A stretch of 47,535 bases of DNA, from positions 1 to 47,535 of IMG/VR virus record IMGVR_UViG_3300036770_007566; one strand, written 5' to 3'. The stretch comes from a virus. Shown one piece after another: positions 23,473 through 32,221 of the stretch (positions are counted from its first letter, which is position 1; every line of letters starts with the position of its first letter). The notes under the pieces are model-generated. The model had not been told where the DNA came from, did not search any database, and was given only the letters and a program-made list of their open reading frames with translations. The position numbers and the translations under genes are program-made.

Positions 23473-23508
23473 GCGACGGCAGTTCGTTTGATCGGCAGGG
23501 GGGACGCC

Positions 23509-23700
23509 GAACTACCTCGCCACGGCAGAAGTGTTTTGCGCCACCCCAAACGCGCCGTCGCGCAGTTGCCTCAGCACTCTTCCCTCGGTCTCATGCGTCG
23601 CACTTCGTCATCCAGCTTGGCAGCATGGAGAATAGGATAGCGCCGCCAGCCGATTGCAGCGAAGTCCCGTCGGAGGTGACGCTCCGCACCGGCAAAATTG
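23509..23700 (-). pseudogene. decayed second copy of the 83-aa gene
   Basis: The DNA from about 23509 to 23700 aligns by eye with 22907-23130 (shared stretches such as CACTTCGTCATCCAGCTT). A one-base deletion near 23600 breaks the frame, and the original start region is lost. Confidence 0.6.
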
Positions 23701-23710
23701 TGTCGTCTTG

Positions 23711-24054
23711 AACTCGAGAACTGGTCTGATTTGAGGGTAGGTTATCGGCCGCTCTGAACCCTAATGGAGCTCAGGACCACAGTAGCTCTCACTCTCGTCA
23801 CCGATGGACCCGCGATCAGGCGTAGGTCAGCCCAAGCTCTTGAGTAGATGAGGTGTTCCGGCCAGCGTTCCCGCCCTGTTCAACTTTTACTTGTTCCAGA
23901 CCCCGTTGAATCGCATAATCCACCGTGATCAGAGCGACTCTGTCAAGGAGCATCGCCGGCAGAAATGGGTCGTCGTCAGAGGCCCGCAGCCGAATGCGTC
24001 GGAGCAGCCGAAATCGAACCTGAGCAACATCAATGAGAAGGCCATTGGGCGCTC
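23711..24054. other. non-coding gap upstream of the MBL gene
   Basis: There is no supportable gene in these 344 bases. Base composition drops in GC here, marking the edge of the cargo block. The promoter of the MBL/membrane-protein pair must lie here, but I see no convincing -35/-10 pair. Confidence 0.4.
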
Positions 24055-25122
24055 ATGCCATACGAGATCGATTTCCTCCGTGCCGGGACCGGCAACGGTG
24101 ACGCTATCTGCCTCCGCTACGGCAGTCCGCAAACGGGCTACACCATACATGTAGTGGATGGGGGCTTCGTCGATACAGGCGAGCGGCTAGCGCGACACAT
24201 TTGGGATCACTACGGCCAGCCCGACACGATTCACCATGTCGTGGTCACGCACGCGGATAACGATCATGCGGCGGGGCTGATCAAGTTGTTTGAATACTAC
24301 AAGGTCGAACATCTGTGGATGAACCGACCATGGAGGTTTCTTGATGAAGTCGCGCATAACTTCCACGGGAACTTCCGCGCTGCTGGCCTAGCGACAGCAA
24401 TGCGGGTAGAGCATAAGTACGTGGTCGAACTTGAAAAAGCTGCGACAAGCAACGGAACGGCAATTCACGACGTGTTCCAAGGAGATGTGATTGGAAATTT
24501 TGTCGTGATGGCGCCGAGCCGTCCACGCTATTTTAATATACTGCCCGATTTCGACAAGACACCGACACGTTACGCTACGGCCGAAAGCCTGGCCAAAGCG
24601 CGCTCCAGCATCCTTAGCGCGCTTGAGGGGGGCATTGAGTTTTGGGGTTTCGAGACGCTAGAGGAGAATCCTTCTCCTCCTACGTCGGCATCCAACGAAT
24701 CGTCTGTCGTGCAACTCGGAATTTTTGGGGATGACCTGGTTTTGCTAACCGGCGACGCTGGCCCTATCGCGCTCCATGAGGCGAGAGATTATTACCAGCT
24801 GCGCGGTTGGAAGCACGTGCCAGTTAAGGTCGTACAGGTGCCGCACCACGGCAGCCGAAAAAACTCTACGCCGTCTGCGCTCGATCGTTGGCTGGGAACG
24901 TCCCTTCCGCTCGGGAGTCCAGCCGCCGGCTTCGCCATTTGCTCTGTTGGAGAGGCGCAGCATGACTATCCGCGCAGGGCGGTGAGCAACGCCTTCTTGA
25001 GGCGAGGCTACCCTGTCTACAGCACCCAAAAATGTGACTTGCACTACCGGAATGGAATGCCCAAGCGACCGGGGACCAACCCCGTGATGCCGATCGAGTT
25101 CGCGTATCGCTTCGAGAAGTAA
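24055..25122 (+). CDS. metallo-beta-lactamase-fold hydrolase (ComEC/Rec2-type)
   Basis: The 355-residue protein starts MPYEIDFLRAGTGNGDAICL and has the metal-binding motif VVVTHADNDHAAG (H66, D68, D70, H71). Further hallmarks of stand-alone ComEC-type MBL proteins are SNESSVVQLGIF, LLTGDAG (D234) and VPHHGSRKN (H264/H265). It has no membrane segment, so it is probably cytoplasmic. Relatives are hydrolases, often predicted nucleases or phosphodiesterases, that turn up in mobile islands. It lies 3 bp before a four-helix membrane protein, indicating a two-gene operon. Codon usage is less GC-biased than in the phage genes, as in the Zorya block, suggesting common foreign origin. The substrate is unknown. 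Confidence 0.85.
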   Translation: MPYEIDFLRAGTGNGDAICLRYGSPQTGYTIHVVDGGFVDTGERLARHIWDHYGQPDTIHHVVVTHADNDHAAGLIKLFEYYKVEHLWMNRPWRFLDEVAHNFHGNFRAAGLATAMRVEHKYVVELEKAATSNGTAIHDVFQGDVIGNFVVMAPSRPRYFNILPDFDKTPTRYATAESLAKARSSILSALEGGIEFWGFETLEENPSPPTSASNESSVVQLGIFGDDLVLLTGDAGPIALHEARDYYQLRGWKHVPVKVVQVPHHGSRKNSTPSALDRWLGTSLPLGSPAAGFAICSVGEAQHDYPRRAVSNAFLRRGYPVYSTQKCDLHYRNGMPKRPGTNPVMPIEFAYRFEK

Positions 25123-25125
25123 GCA

Positions 25126-25860
25126 ATGCTTAAGTTCCTCGACACCTATACGCTCAAGGCACAAGCGATCCCAGCTATGCTCGCAACCGCTCCGGCAATC
25201 GCGTTGGTGATCGCCCTGGTGCTCTCCACCAGTTCAAGTATGTCGAAGATCTTTTCCACGTCTATCATTGCGGTGCTGGTGGTCGCGATCGCGGACTTGG
25301 GACGGCGGCTAGGGAAGAAGAAGGAACCTGGCATCTATGCGAAGTTAGGCGGCATGCCGAGCGTCGTCATGCTCCGCCACCGGGACAGCACGTTCGACCC
25401 TGCAACCAAGGCACGTTACCTCGCCTTCTTAGGGAGGCAGATCAAAGGGAAGCCGCCCACCGACACTGAAGAGATTGCTGCCCCTGGAAGCGCAGATAGC
25501 TTCTATGGACGCTGCGGCACCTGGCTCCGAGAGCACACTCGGGACACCAGAAAATTTCGCCTTGTGTTTGTCGAACTCGTCACCTACGGCTTCCGGCGCA
25601 ACCTCTACGGACTCCGGTGGTTGGGTCTCGCCGTGAACTTCATTGTCGTTGGGATCTGCTGCGTCTATCTCTACCGAGGAGGCTGGTGGGGGCTCGAAAT
25701 TGCCATCGGAAACGGTGTAATTTTCGTCGTGTTGGTGGCCGCGGTTCATGCGATCTACTTGGCTGTTTTTGCGACTCGCGCAAGTGTCATTGAGGCATCA
25801 CGTCAATATGCCCGCCAACTCATCCTGAGTTGCGAGATGCTGATGCCGAAGGCGCGCTAA
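25126..25860 (+). CDS. four-helix inner-membrane protein paired with the MBL hydrolase
   Basis: The 244-residue protein has hydrophobic helices at about 17-33, 45-57, 165-183 and 196-215. Between the pairs is a soluble loop of roughly 105 residues containing SFYGRCGTWLREH and VTYGFRRNLYGLRWLG. The GFRRNLYGL motif just before the third helix looks conserved, as I recall it from a widespread uncharacterised family. The positive-inside pattern (GRRLGKKK after helix 2) places the loop in the cytoplasm. The start ATG is 3 bp after the MBL stop. A membrane effector partnered with a cytoplasmic enzyme is a typical defence or signalling layout, but this is inference; no named family is claimed. Confidence 0.7.
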   Translation: MLKFLDTYTLKAQAIPAMLATAPAIALVIALVLSTSSSMSKIFSTSIIAVLVVAIADLGRRLGKKKEPGIYAKLGGMPSVVMLRHRDSTFDPATKARYLAFLGRQIKGKPPTDTEEIAAPGSADSFYGRCGTWLREHTRDTRKFRLVFVELVTYGFRRNLYGLRWLGLAVNFIVVGICCVYLYRGGWWGLEIAIGNGVIFVVLVAAVHAIYLAVFATRASVIEASRQYARQLILSCEMLMPKAR

Positions 25861-26040
25861 GCGGGTTCAGCCGCGGTCGTACAATGACTCGTGCCTGAGG
25901 CCGCGGACGTTTGAAGCGGCTATTTCTGAGCCTGCGTATTCGTTAAAATCCGCATGCACGGGCGTCGCAACCAACATGCGCCACCAGTTGCTCTTGCTCA
26001 GGCGAAAGCCACATCCAACCTCGTGTCCGCCTACCCAGAA
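25861..26040. other. convergent intergenic region, first part
   Basis: No gene or RNA is recognisable between the membrane-protein stop and the hairpin cluster. The sequence is mixed in composition and could be the decayed edge of an insertion. Confidence 0.35.
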
Positions 26041-26218
26041 AAGGTATGGTATTTCAATATCTTGATACCTTGGGGGTAAATCCGCCTACCCCCAAGCTTC
26101 GGAGAGAAATGCCTCTCCGGAGAGCGAAAACAGAGTTATGGCGCCTAAGCCACCCCCAACCCCACGCGAAAAACCCCCAAATCTCTTGGGGTTCTACGTG
26201 GCCTCTCCGCCTGGAGAG
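26041..26218. repeat. duplicated two-hairpin module between convergent operons
   Basis: Module 1: CTTGGGGGTA (26069-26078) pairs perfectly with TACCCCCAAG (26087-26096). CGGAGAG (26100-26106) pairs with CTCTCCG (26113-26119), inside the palindrome CTCTCCGGAGAG (26113-26124). Module 2: CCCCAA (26175-26180) pairs with TTGGGG (26186-26191), then CTCTCC (26203-26208) with GGAGAG (26213-26218). Both modules have a G/C-run hairpin followed by a CTCTCC/GGAGAG hairpin. An outer repeat, AAGGTAT (26041-26047) and ATACCTT (26065-26071), overlaps module 1. Possible roles are bidirectional termination, a structured RNA or a recombination site. Nothing else is seen in 26219-26342. Confidence 0.65.
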
Positions 26219-26342
26219 AAAGGTGGGGTGGTGGTCATTGGAGCAGCAGTCGGAGCCGGAAACCAACATTCGCTGGGTGCTTGCCCTGCGCAGCGTGCTC
26301 GGAGGGACGTATCCAGCAGCGCATCACCGTTGGCATTACCCG

Positions 26343-29300
26343 TCACTGACCATTCATCAGCTCACGAGCGATTGTCCCGAGTCGCAGGATATCCTCGCGG
26401 CCAACCAGCTTAACGTTGTTCTGCTCAGCCGCAGTATGTGCGCGGAGATCGAACCGCCCATTTGTGGCTACCAACAGGAGTGCATCCCGCAGCCACGGAT
26501 GTCCCCGGTATCGGCTGGGCGCTGCTTGGATCTGAGCAACTGCGTCGTCCGCAACCTGCCCCAGCCCCATCTCTTTGTGCTTCACCTGGACGAGAACGCT
26601 GCGCCCATTGGACGGGTGCCTGCAGACGACATCCACCCCGCCGTCGCCGCTCCGCGGTGTCTCGCTCACCTGCCAACCTGATTCTTGAAAGCGCCGCGCT
26701 ACCCAGATCTCGAAGCTCCGCCAGTCCTGCTGGTCGAGCCCTTCTAAGCCCTGACCACGCGAAGATGCGGGCCCTACAGTCATCCGTACGTAGAACTCAG
26801 CCAGTTCACGCTCAGTCAGTGCCGACGGCACAATCACCCTTTTGCTCTGCTCGCGCTTGAACACCAGAAGCTGGTCCAGAAGCACGTCGAATGATTCATC
26901 GCCAAGTTGCGGATGGCGCGCGATGGGCAGGTGAACCGTCACCTGTTGCGTCTGACCTTTTCGGTGCGTGCGGTCGCTACACTGATCCTCGACAGCTGGG
27001 TTCCACCACCTGTTAAGATGCACGACCTGCGTTGCACGCGTCAGCGTCAGACCGAAGCCAGCGGAGCGCGGACCGAGGAGGAGCACGCCAAAACCTCGAC
27101 CTGCCTGGAAGCGCGCTTTGATGTCGCTGACTGCAGTGATGGGTGTATTGCCGTTGATCACATCCGGCACCTTGGGCAGTCGGAACTCGTCGCGGACCAT
27201 CGCCTGCAGGACATCCTGTGCCTTGCGGATATCCACAAAAACCAGCACCCCATGGTCGGCATCCCGGGCCTTTCGGAGTACCTTGAAGAGTGCTCGGAAG
27301 CGCGCACTGGCTTCGATGAGGGCGCGGCGATCATCCGCATCGCGTGGAACCCGCAATTCCGGATGCAGACAGATTTGGCGAAGAGCCTGTAAGGCTGCGA
27401 GGGCCTTGAGACGTCCCCCCCGCATATCCTCCAGCACGGCATCGTAGGCCTTGACCTGCGCCGCAGGCATCGGCTCCTGCCATCGTTCTTCGTTCTTGGG
27501 AGGCAGCCCCGTAAGAATCTGTGTCTTGAAGCGCCGAAGCATCACCGGCGGTACGGTGCGAGCCGAGGCACCCTCGCCCCAGACCGTCTGTCCCACCAGC
27601 CGATCCTTGAGATCCGCCATCAGACCGTCGTCTGTGCCATTGCCGTATCGTGCCACGAAGTCCTTGCCACTCACGCCGAGGAAGCCTGGCCACGCCACAT
27701 CTAGAAGGGTCCAGATGTCCATCGTGCTATTCTCGATGGGTGTCCCCGTCATCAGTACAACGAAATCGGGCTGCTGAGCTTTGGCTGAATGATTCAGCAT
27801 GCTCGTGCCCGACTTGATCTTCTGCGCCTCGTCGAACACGGCGACCCGAAAGCGAATGAGCGAGAAGGAGAATTGGTGGTCTCGCAGCGTCTCATAGGTC
27901 GTGAGGATCCAGTCCGCCTTCCGCAGACGCTCGAGGTCGAGGGTGGCCCGCCCCAGCGAAGTCTCCTCGCCTTTCTCGATGATGATGTCCTTCAGGCCGC
28001 GATCATAAGCATAGACAGGTTGCCCAAAGGCCATCGGTGGTAGGTGGACATCGATCTGCTCGCGCCACTCGTCGAGTAACTTCGACGGTGCAACGACCAG
28101 TATGGGGCGGCCATCGGTTCCGCCCGATTGGCGTAGCCAGTGAAGAAAGGCTAGAACTTCGAAAGTCTTGCCGAGGCCCATGTCGTCGGCAAGCAACACG
28201 CCAGGCATCCCTGACACAAAGCATAGCTGAAGCCAGCCAATCGCCTCTCGCTGGTGAGGATCGGGTATGCTGACGAGGCCCTGCACATCGAGGCCAGCCG
28301 TGCGGTTCAATGACCCGTCCGGATCGCGCAGCCGTGCAAGATAATTCAGGTCCTCCTCGTTCTCCGATACACGCAGGATGAGACGACGGCGGCCTCCGTC
28401 TAGCTCCTCCTTCTCCCTCCCCTCGGGTTCGGTCGGTGCATCGGTGGGCCTTATCTGACCGATGAGCGCTCTAAGGGTCTGAAGTAGATCTTCGCCATCA
28501 GGAGTCGGATATGTCCTGCCGCCATGGGTGAAGGTGGCTTCGCCGGTAGCGCGAGCCTGCTCCACTGATGCGATGACGCTGCTGATCTCGCCTGATCGCA
28601 CCAACAAGGGCTCATCCGCGCCTGGTACTTCGATGGACGAGATCGCCTCGCCACCCACCCCGTCCTCGCCAGGGAACCAATTCGTCGTGACTGGGATCTT
28701 GAATGAGAAGGCTTTACCTTCCCACTCAGCAATACCAAGGACCCGAGCGCCATAACCCTCATTCGTGTTGGGAGCGAGAACTGTACCGCCGCAAAGGACG
28801 TCACCGGCGCCACCAGCGGCAACGATTTCCGGCAGTAGGAACGACGATGGGTCGCGTCTGAACGTACGACGAGTCTCTCTGTCGCCAGAGTTGACGCGCT
28901 TGACCACACGCAGAGCAGCCACGACGGCCTTGTCGAGGACAACATAGGCCCCCTCATCCAGCCTGTAGTGGGTCCATGCGCCAGTCCTTGGGAACAGCGT
29001 TTGGCCAAAACGTTGGGCTTGCTCTTCCGGCAGAAGCGGCTGGCGCTCTACGTCAATGTCTTCGTTGTCAGCCGCGCCGGGCGGGGGCGGCACATCTCCG
29101 AAGAGTGTGGGACGAAAGTAAGGATCATCCGCGGAGCCATCGAGGTCGATCCCGATCCCCGTGGCATGGCTAATCGTCAACTGTGCCAGATACTTATCTG
29201 CATCGGCGTCGCCGGTCGCATCGGCGAGAGCCTGCTTCACCCGGACGAGCTGCGCCATACGGGCGTCGAGGAATTCGATGCGCTCTTGCCCCGAAGCGGC

Positions 29301-29768
29301 GGACATCGCGTTCAGTCGCTCAATTTCCTCTATGAGTGGATATAGGGGATCGCGCAGCGTGAAGCGCTCAACCACAGTCTCGAGGAGCGCGCCTGTCCGC
29401 CGAAGTCCGATCACCTCGGCACCCGACTGCGCCACCCAGCGTGTTCTGATCGCGAACCCGTCGTCGGAGAAGGCACCCTCGCTCTCAAGAACGAGGGCGT
29501 GCGGACAAGGGGCAGGCAGTCCGAGAGCCGTTGCCTCTGCTGGTGTAAGCGACGCGACTGATGCATGCGGCAGAAGAACCCACCCACTAGACCGCGTCCC
29601 GATGCCTGTGTCGGACATTTGCCGAAGGAGTGGAATACCAGCATGCAGCTCGTCTCTCCATGCCGAGACAGGCAGCTCGCCGCCGGCGGAAAGCAGCGTG
29701 CGCGGCTTTACTAGGCGGAATTCAAATCCAATGGGACTGACCGTGTGGGTAAGGTTGTAGCGCGCCAT
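26343..29768 (-). CDS. zorD: ZorD: SNF2-family helicase with Mrr-like nuclease domain
   Basis: The 1141-residue protein starts at MARYNLTHTVSPIGFEF, 7 bp after the zorC stop (Met22 of the longest frame). After an N-terminal region of about 500 residues come the SNF2 motifs: LLADDMGLGKT (528-535), DEAQ (646-649), MTGTPIEN, and a C-terminal helicase lobe with GFGLTLTRATQVVHLNRWWNP and DRTHRKGQ. The last 130 residues form an Mrr-type endonuclease (WRSFEIWVARRFQESGW, GDGGVDVV, VQVKHKE). In type I Zorya, ZorD is the DNA-degrading effector that acts when the ZorAB motor senses infection. All catalytic residues I can check are present. It is the last gene of the operon. Confidence 0.93.
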   Translation of the reverse strand: MARYNLTHTVSPIGFEFRLVKPRTLLSAGGELPVSAWRDELHAGIPLLRQMSDTGIGTRSSGWVLLPHASVASLTPAEATALGLPAPCPHALVLESEGAFSDDGFAIRTRWVAQSGAEVIGLRRTGALLETVVERFTLRDPLYPLIEEIERLNAMSAASGQERIEFLDARMAQLVRVKQALADATGDADADKYLAQLTISHATGIGIDLDGSADDPYFRPTLFGDVPPPPGAADNEDIDVERQPLLPEEQAQRFGQTLFPRTGAWTHYRLDEGAYVVLDKAVVAALRVVKRVNSGDRETRRTFRRDPSSFLLPEIVAAGGAGDVLCGGTVLAPNTNEGYGARVLGIAEWEGKAFSFKIPVTTNWFPGEDGVGGEAISSIEVPGADEPLLVRSGEISSVIASVEQARATGEATFTHGGRTYPTPDGEDLLQTLRALIGQIRPTDAPTEPEGREKEELDGGRRRLILRVSENEEDLNYLARLRDPDGSLNRTAGLDVQGLVSIPDPHQREAIGWLQLCFVSGMPGVLLADDMGLGKTFEVLAFLHWLRQSGGTDGRPILVVAPSKLLDEWREQIDVHLPPMAFGQPVYAYDRGLKDIIIEKGEETSLGRATLDLERLRKADWILTTYETLRDHQFSFSLIRFRVAVFDEAQKIKSGTSMLNHSAKAQQPDFVVLMTGTPIENSTMDIWTLLDVAWPGFLGVSGKDFVARYGNGTDDGLMADLKDRLVGQTVWGEGASARTVPPVMLRRFKTQILTGLPPKNEERWQEPMPAAQVKAYDAVLEDMRGGRLKALAALQALRQICLHPELRVPRDADDRRALIEASARFRALFKVLRKARDADHGVLVFVDIRKAQDVLQAMVRDEFRLPKVPDVINGNTPITAVSDIKARFQAGRGFGVLLLGPRSAGFGLTLTRATQVVHLNRWWNPAVEDQCSDRTHRKGQTQQVTVHLPIARHPQLGDESFDVLLDQLLVFKREQSKRVIVPSALTERELAEFYVRMTVGPASSRGQGLEGLDQQDWRSFEIWVARRFQESGWQVSETPRSGDGGVDVVCRHPSNGRSVLVQVKHKEMGLGQVADDAVAQIQAAPSRYRGHPWLRDALLLVATNGRFDLRAHTAAEQNNVKLVGREDILRLGTIARELMNGQ

Positions 29769-29775
29769 AGGTCTC

Positions 29776-31209
29776 TCAAAGACCCTTAGGACGGATGCCG
29801 CGGTCGGATCGCTGCTGAATTTGGTCTGCAAACTTCCACTGCCAGCCGTCTGGTGGACGATGGCCCAGGCCTATGCAGCCGTTCTGCCATATCTCACTTC
29901 GTGCGACCGCTGCGCTGAAATTCCGCCGATCAAAAGGTGTCTCGTCGTATACCTGCGGGAATTCGCCATACCTGACATCATCCGGGCGCCATAGGATTGC
30001 GCGGCCGTTCATATTCATCTCAAGTATACGCAGGTCTCCAAAGTCGAGCACCAGTCCGCAATGCCCCTCGTTGGCGCCGCCGCTGAATCGGCCAAAGCGA
30101 ATACGCTCGCGCCTTGCGAAGGGCACACCTTGATCACCGACAATGAGCCAAGCACGCCTCACATAAGGCAGGTATGACATCCAGAACTTTCGTCGCTCGG
30201 CCCACATATCTGTACGTTCGATCCGAAGCTGGTTCACAACACGAAAGAACGCTTCAATCGTGTGCTTTGTGAGCCAGGCTTCTACGGTGTCGGTCGTGGA
30301 CTTCGGTACGATGCCGCTCCACCTGACAACATTAAAGCGAGGGTCCTCATTGAGCTCAAGAACGAGATCGAGGATCGCACCTGGCTTCGCGTCGTCAGGA
30401 TCACTGTGACGTTGCCATGCGATAAGCCCTTCGATGAATGCACCGACCGCCCGCTGCTTCGCCGGTTCCCGCGCCTGTGTCTGATCGATTGCAAGCTTGC
30501 GTTGATCGGGCAGGATCGCCTTCACCGGTCGGACTGCGTCGGCTAGCCTAACGCCACTCCGTAGTTGGCTTCCTATTTCATAAAGGATCTCGGCTAGGAG
30601 TGCCGCAGTGTGCAAGCGCTCTGTGCCGACCCCTATCGCCTGAAAGTCAGTGTCGATGCCAGCGCCAATCAACGCCTCGCGGGCCATCTTACCCGGGGTA
30701 CTAGTAGGGTCCAGGGCGTCGTACTTCTCCGTAAAGTCTGCGAGCCGCGCCGGCAACGCACCACGATACGCTTTAAGCCAAAGCGCAATTTCGTTCGTTG
30801 CGCCGTCGTCGCGCTCCAGGCTGAGGAGATAATGTGGCCAGAGGCGCCGGGGAGCCGACCTGCCTGCTTCAGGAAGCCGACTGAGGAATGTTCGGACCGT
30901 ATCGGCGTCGCCCCTGCTGGTGTGCGCGCCATAGAGCATCGCGAAGGGTACAAAAGGAAGCAGGCGCGCGGATAATGCCTCAACGCCGCGGGTGCCGGCT
31001 TGGAGGGCAGCCTTGACCTCCATGAAAACGTCGGGACGAGGCTGCCCGTCAATACGCACACCACCCCACTTTTTCTCCATTTGCTCAGCCTCAAACGCCA
31101 CGGCGTCGTGCCGGAGGCCGAAGGCTGGCGCGAAGAGTTGCGGTACCTCTTTTCGGAGTTCCGCCTTCAATGTAGTCGTGGGTTGCTCAGTGCTGTTCAA
31201 GGAGGTCAT
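29776..31209 (-). CDS. zorC: ZorC: EH-signature protein of type I Zorya
   Basis: The 477-residue protein starts MTSLNSTEQPTTTLKAELRK (Met20 of the longest frame), overlapping the zorB end by 23 nt. The C-terminal third carries the EH-signature features: RKFWMSYLPYVRRAWLIVG, RFGRFSGGANEG, LRILEMNMNGRAILW (Glu) and GLGHRPPDGWQWKFADQI (His). The N-terminal two thirds are helical (RGVEALSARLLPFVPFAMLY, ALWLKAYRGALPARL). ZorC is an essential DNA-binding component of type I systems and acts with ZorD. Assignment rests on the C-terminal motif plus the conserved gene order zorA-B-C-D. Its stop lies 7 bp before zorD. Confidence 0.88.
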   Translation of the reverse strand: MTSLNSTEQPTTTLKAELRKEVPQLFAPAFGLRHDAVAFEAEQMEKKWGGVRIDGQPRPDVFMEVKAALQAGTRGVEALSARLLPFVPFAMLYGAHTSRGDADTVRTFLSRLPEAGRSAPRRLWPHYLLSLERDDGATNEIALWLKAYRGALPARLADFTEKYDALDPTSTPGKMAREALIGAGIDTDFQAIGVGTERLHTAALLAEILYEIGSQLRSGVRLADAVRPVKAILPDQRKLAIDQTQAREPAKQRAVGAFIEGLIAWQRHSDPDDAKPGAILDLVLELNEDPRFNVVRWSGIVPKSTTDTVEAWLTKHTIEAFFRVVNQLRIERTDMWAERRKFWMSYLPYVRRAWLIVGDQGVPFARRERIRFGRFSGGANEGHCGLVLDFGDLRILEMNMNGRAILWRPDDVRYGEFPQVYDETPFDRRNFSAAVARSEIWQNGCIGLGHRPPDGWQWKFADQIQQRSDRGIRPKGL

Positions 31210-32221
31210 CGATTTGCTCGAGGCGCCCGTTGAGCTCCCGGAGAACAGATTCCACGAACTCCTCATTCGTGGTCATGATCACTCGGACCTCAATACGGCG
31301 GTCGTTCTCGGCGGTAGCGGGAAGGCGGCGGTCTGGCGCATCCCGATTTGATGGACGGCTTTCAGCGTAGCCACTCACACCGATCAACGCATCGCCGTCT
31401 CGATTCTGAAGTGCCTGCAACTGCTCCGACTCGCGTCGAATGATCTGAAACGCCGAGATAGCGCGTGCAGCGGAAAGGTCCCAATTGTCCTGAAGCCGCG
31501 CCGTCGGCGTGAGGGGATTAACGTCGGTGTGCCCCTCGATGTAGACGGCACTGAGACGGCTGGTGTTGTCCCTTTGCGAGCAGCTGCGTTGGTCGACCCC
31601 TGCTGCGTACGAGTAGCAGGGAAGAACCTCTGCCATTGAGCGTGCAAGTGCGCGGATCAGGCGCTCCCCCGAGGCAGTCGGTGTCGGCTGCCCGGAAGCG
31701 AAGAGGGCCGTTGCGGGCAGCCTGAGTGTTCCTGCGCGATCGTCAATGTGCACGCGGATTTCATCTTGGCTCAGGATGCGCTGCATCTCGCGAAGCACCT
31801 CTGCGCGCGTCTGCCCAGCCTCCGCAAGACGCTGAACGAGCCGAACGAGATTGTTCTCTTGGACGAAGCGAACGAAGGCTATGAGCCGAGTATTCGCCTC
31901 TTGGAGTGCGCGCACTCGCGCCTCGGCTGCCTGGCGCTGCTGTACCTCATCAGCCAAGCGGCGCAGAAGCCGATCTTTCTCCGCTTCCAGCGTTCGAACC
32001 CGCAGTGCTTCTGCAGCAAGCCGATCTTCCAGGCTTTGTGCCCGTGCGACGAGTGCCTCATATGTCGAGCGGGGGACTGTTTCCTCTTTCCGCAGATTCA
32101 TCACAAGCGCGAGCATTAGGACGATGAAGATGAAGACGACACCAACCATGAGGTCAGCGACTGGCGCAAAGACATCTTTCGCCTCTTCTGGCTCATTCTG
32201 AGGAGCGGCGCGGTTGAACAT
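31187..32221 (-). CDS. zorB: ZorB: MotB-like peptidoglycan-anchored motor subunit
   Basis: The 344-residue protein has a short cytoplasmic N-terminus, then FAPVADLMVGVVFIFIVLML. This is one transmembrane helix (about 24-43) with the ion-carrying Asp at D23, as in MotB. A periplasmic coiled coil (50-115) is followed by an OmpA/MotB domain (about 155-316) with IEGHTDVNPL (230-233), NWDLSAARA and RRIEVRV. It pairs with ZorA in a 5:2 proton-driven complex anchored to the cell wall. Its ATG overlaps the zorA stop (TGATG), ensuring coupled translation. Confidence 0.93.
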   Translation of the reverse strand: MFNRAAPQNEPEEAKDVFAPVADLMVGVVFIFIVLMLALVMNLRKEETVPRSTYEALVARAQSLEDRLAAEALRVRTLEAEKDRLLRRLADEVQQRQAAEARVRALQEANTRLIAFVRFVQENNLVRLVQRLAEAGQTRAEVLREMQRILSQDEIRVHIDDRAGTLRLPATALFASGQPTPTASGERLIRALARSMAEVLPCYSYAAGVDQRSCSQRDNTSRLSAVYIEGHTDVNPLTPTARLQDNWDLSAARAISAFQIIRRESEQLQALQNRDGDALIGVSGYAESRPSNRDAPDRRLPATAENDRRIEVRVIMTTNEEFVESVLRELNGRLEQIDDLLEQH

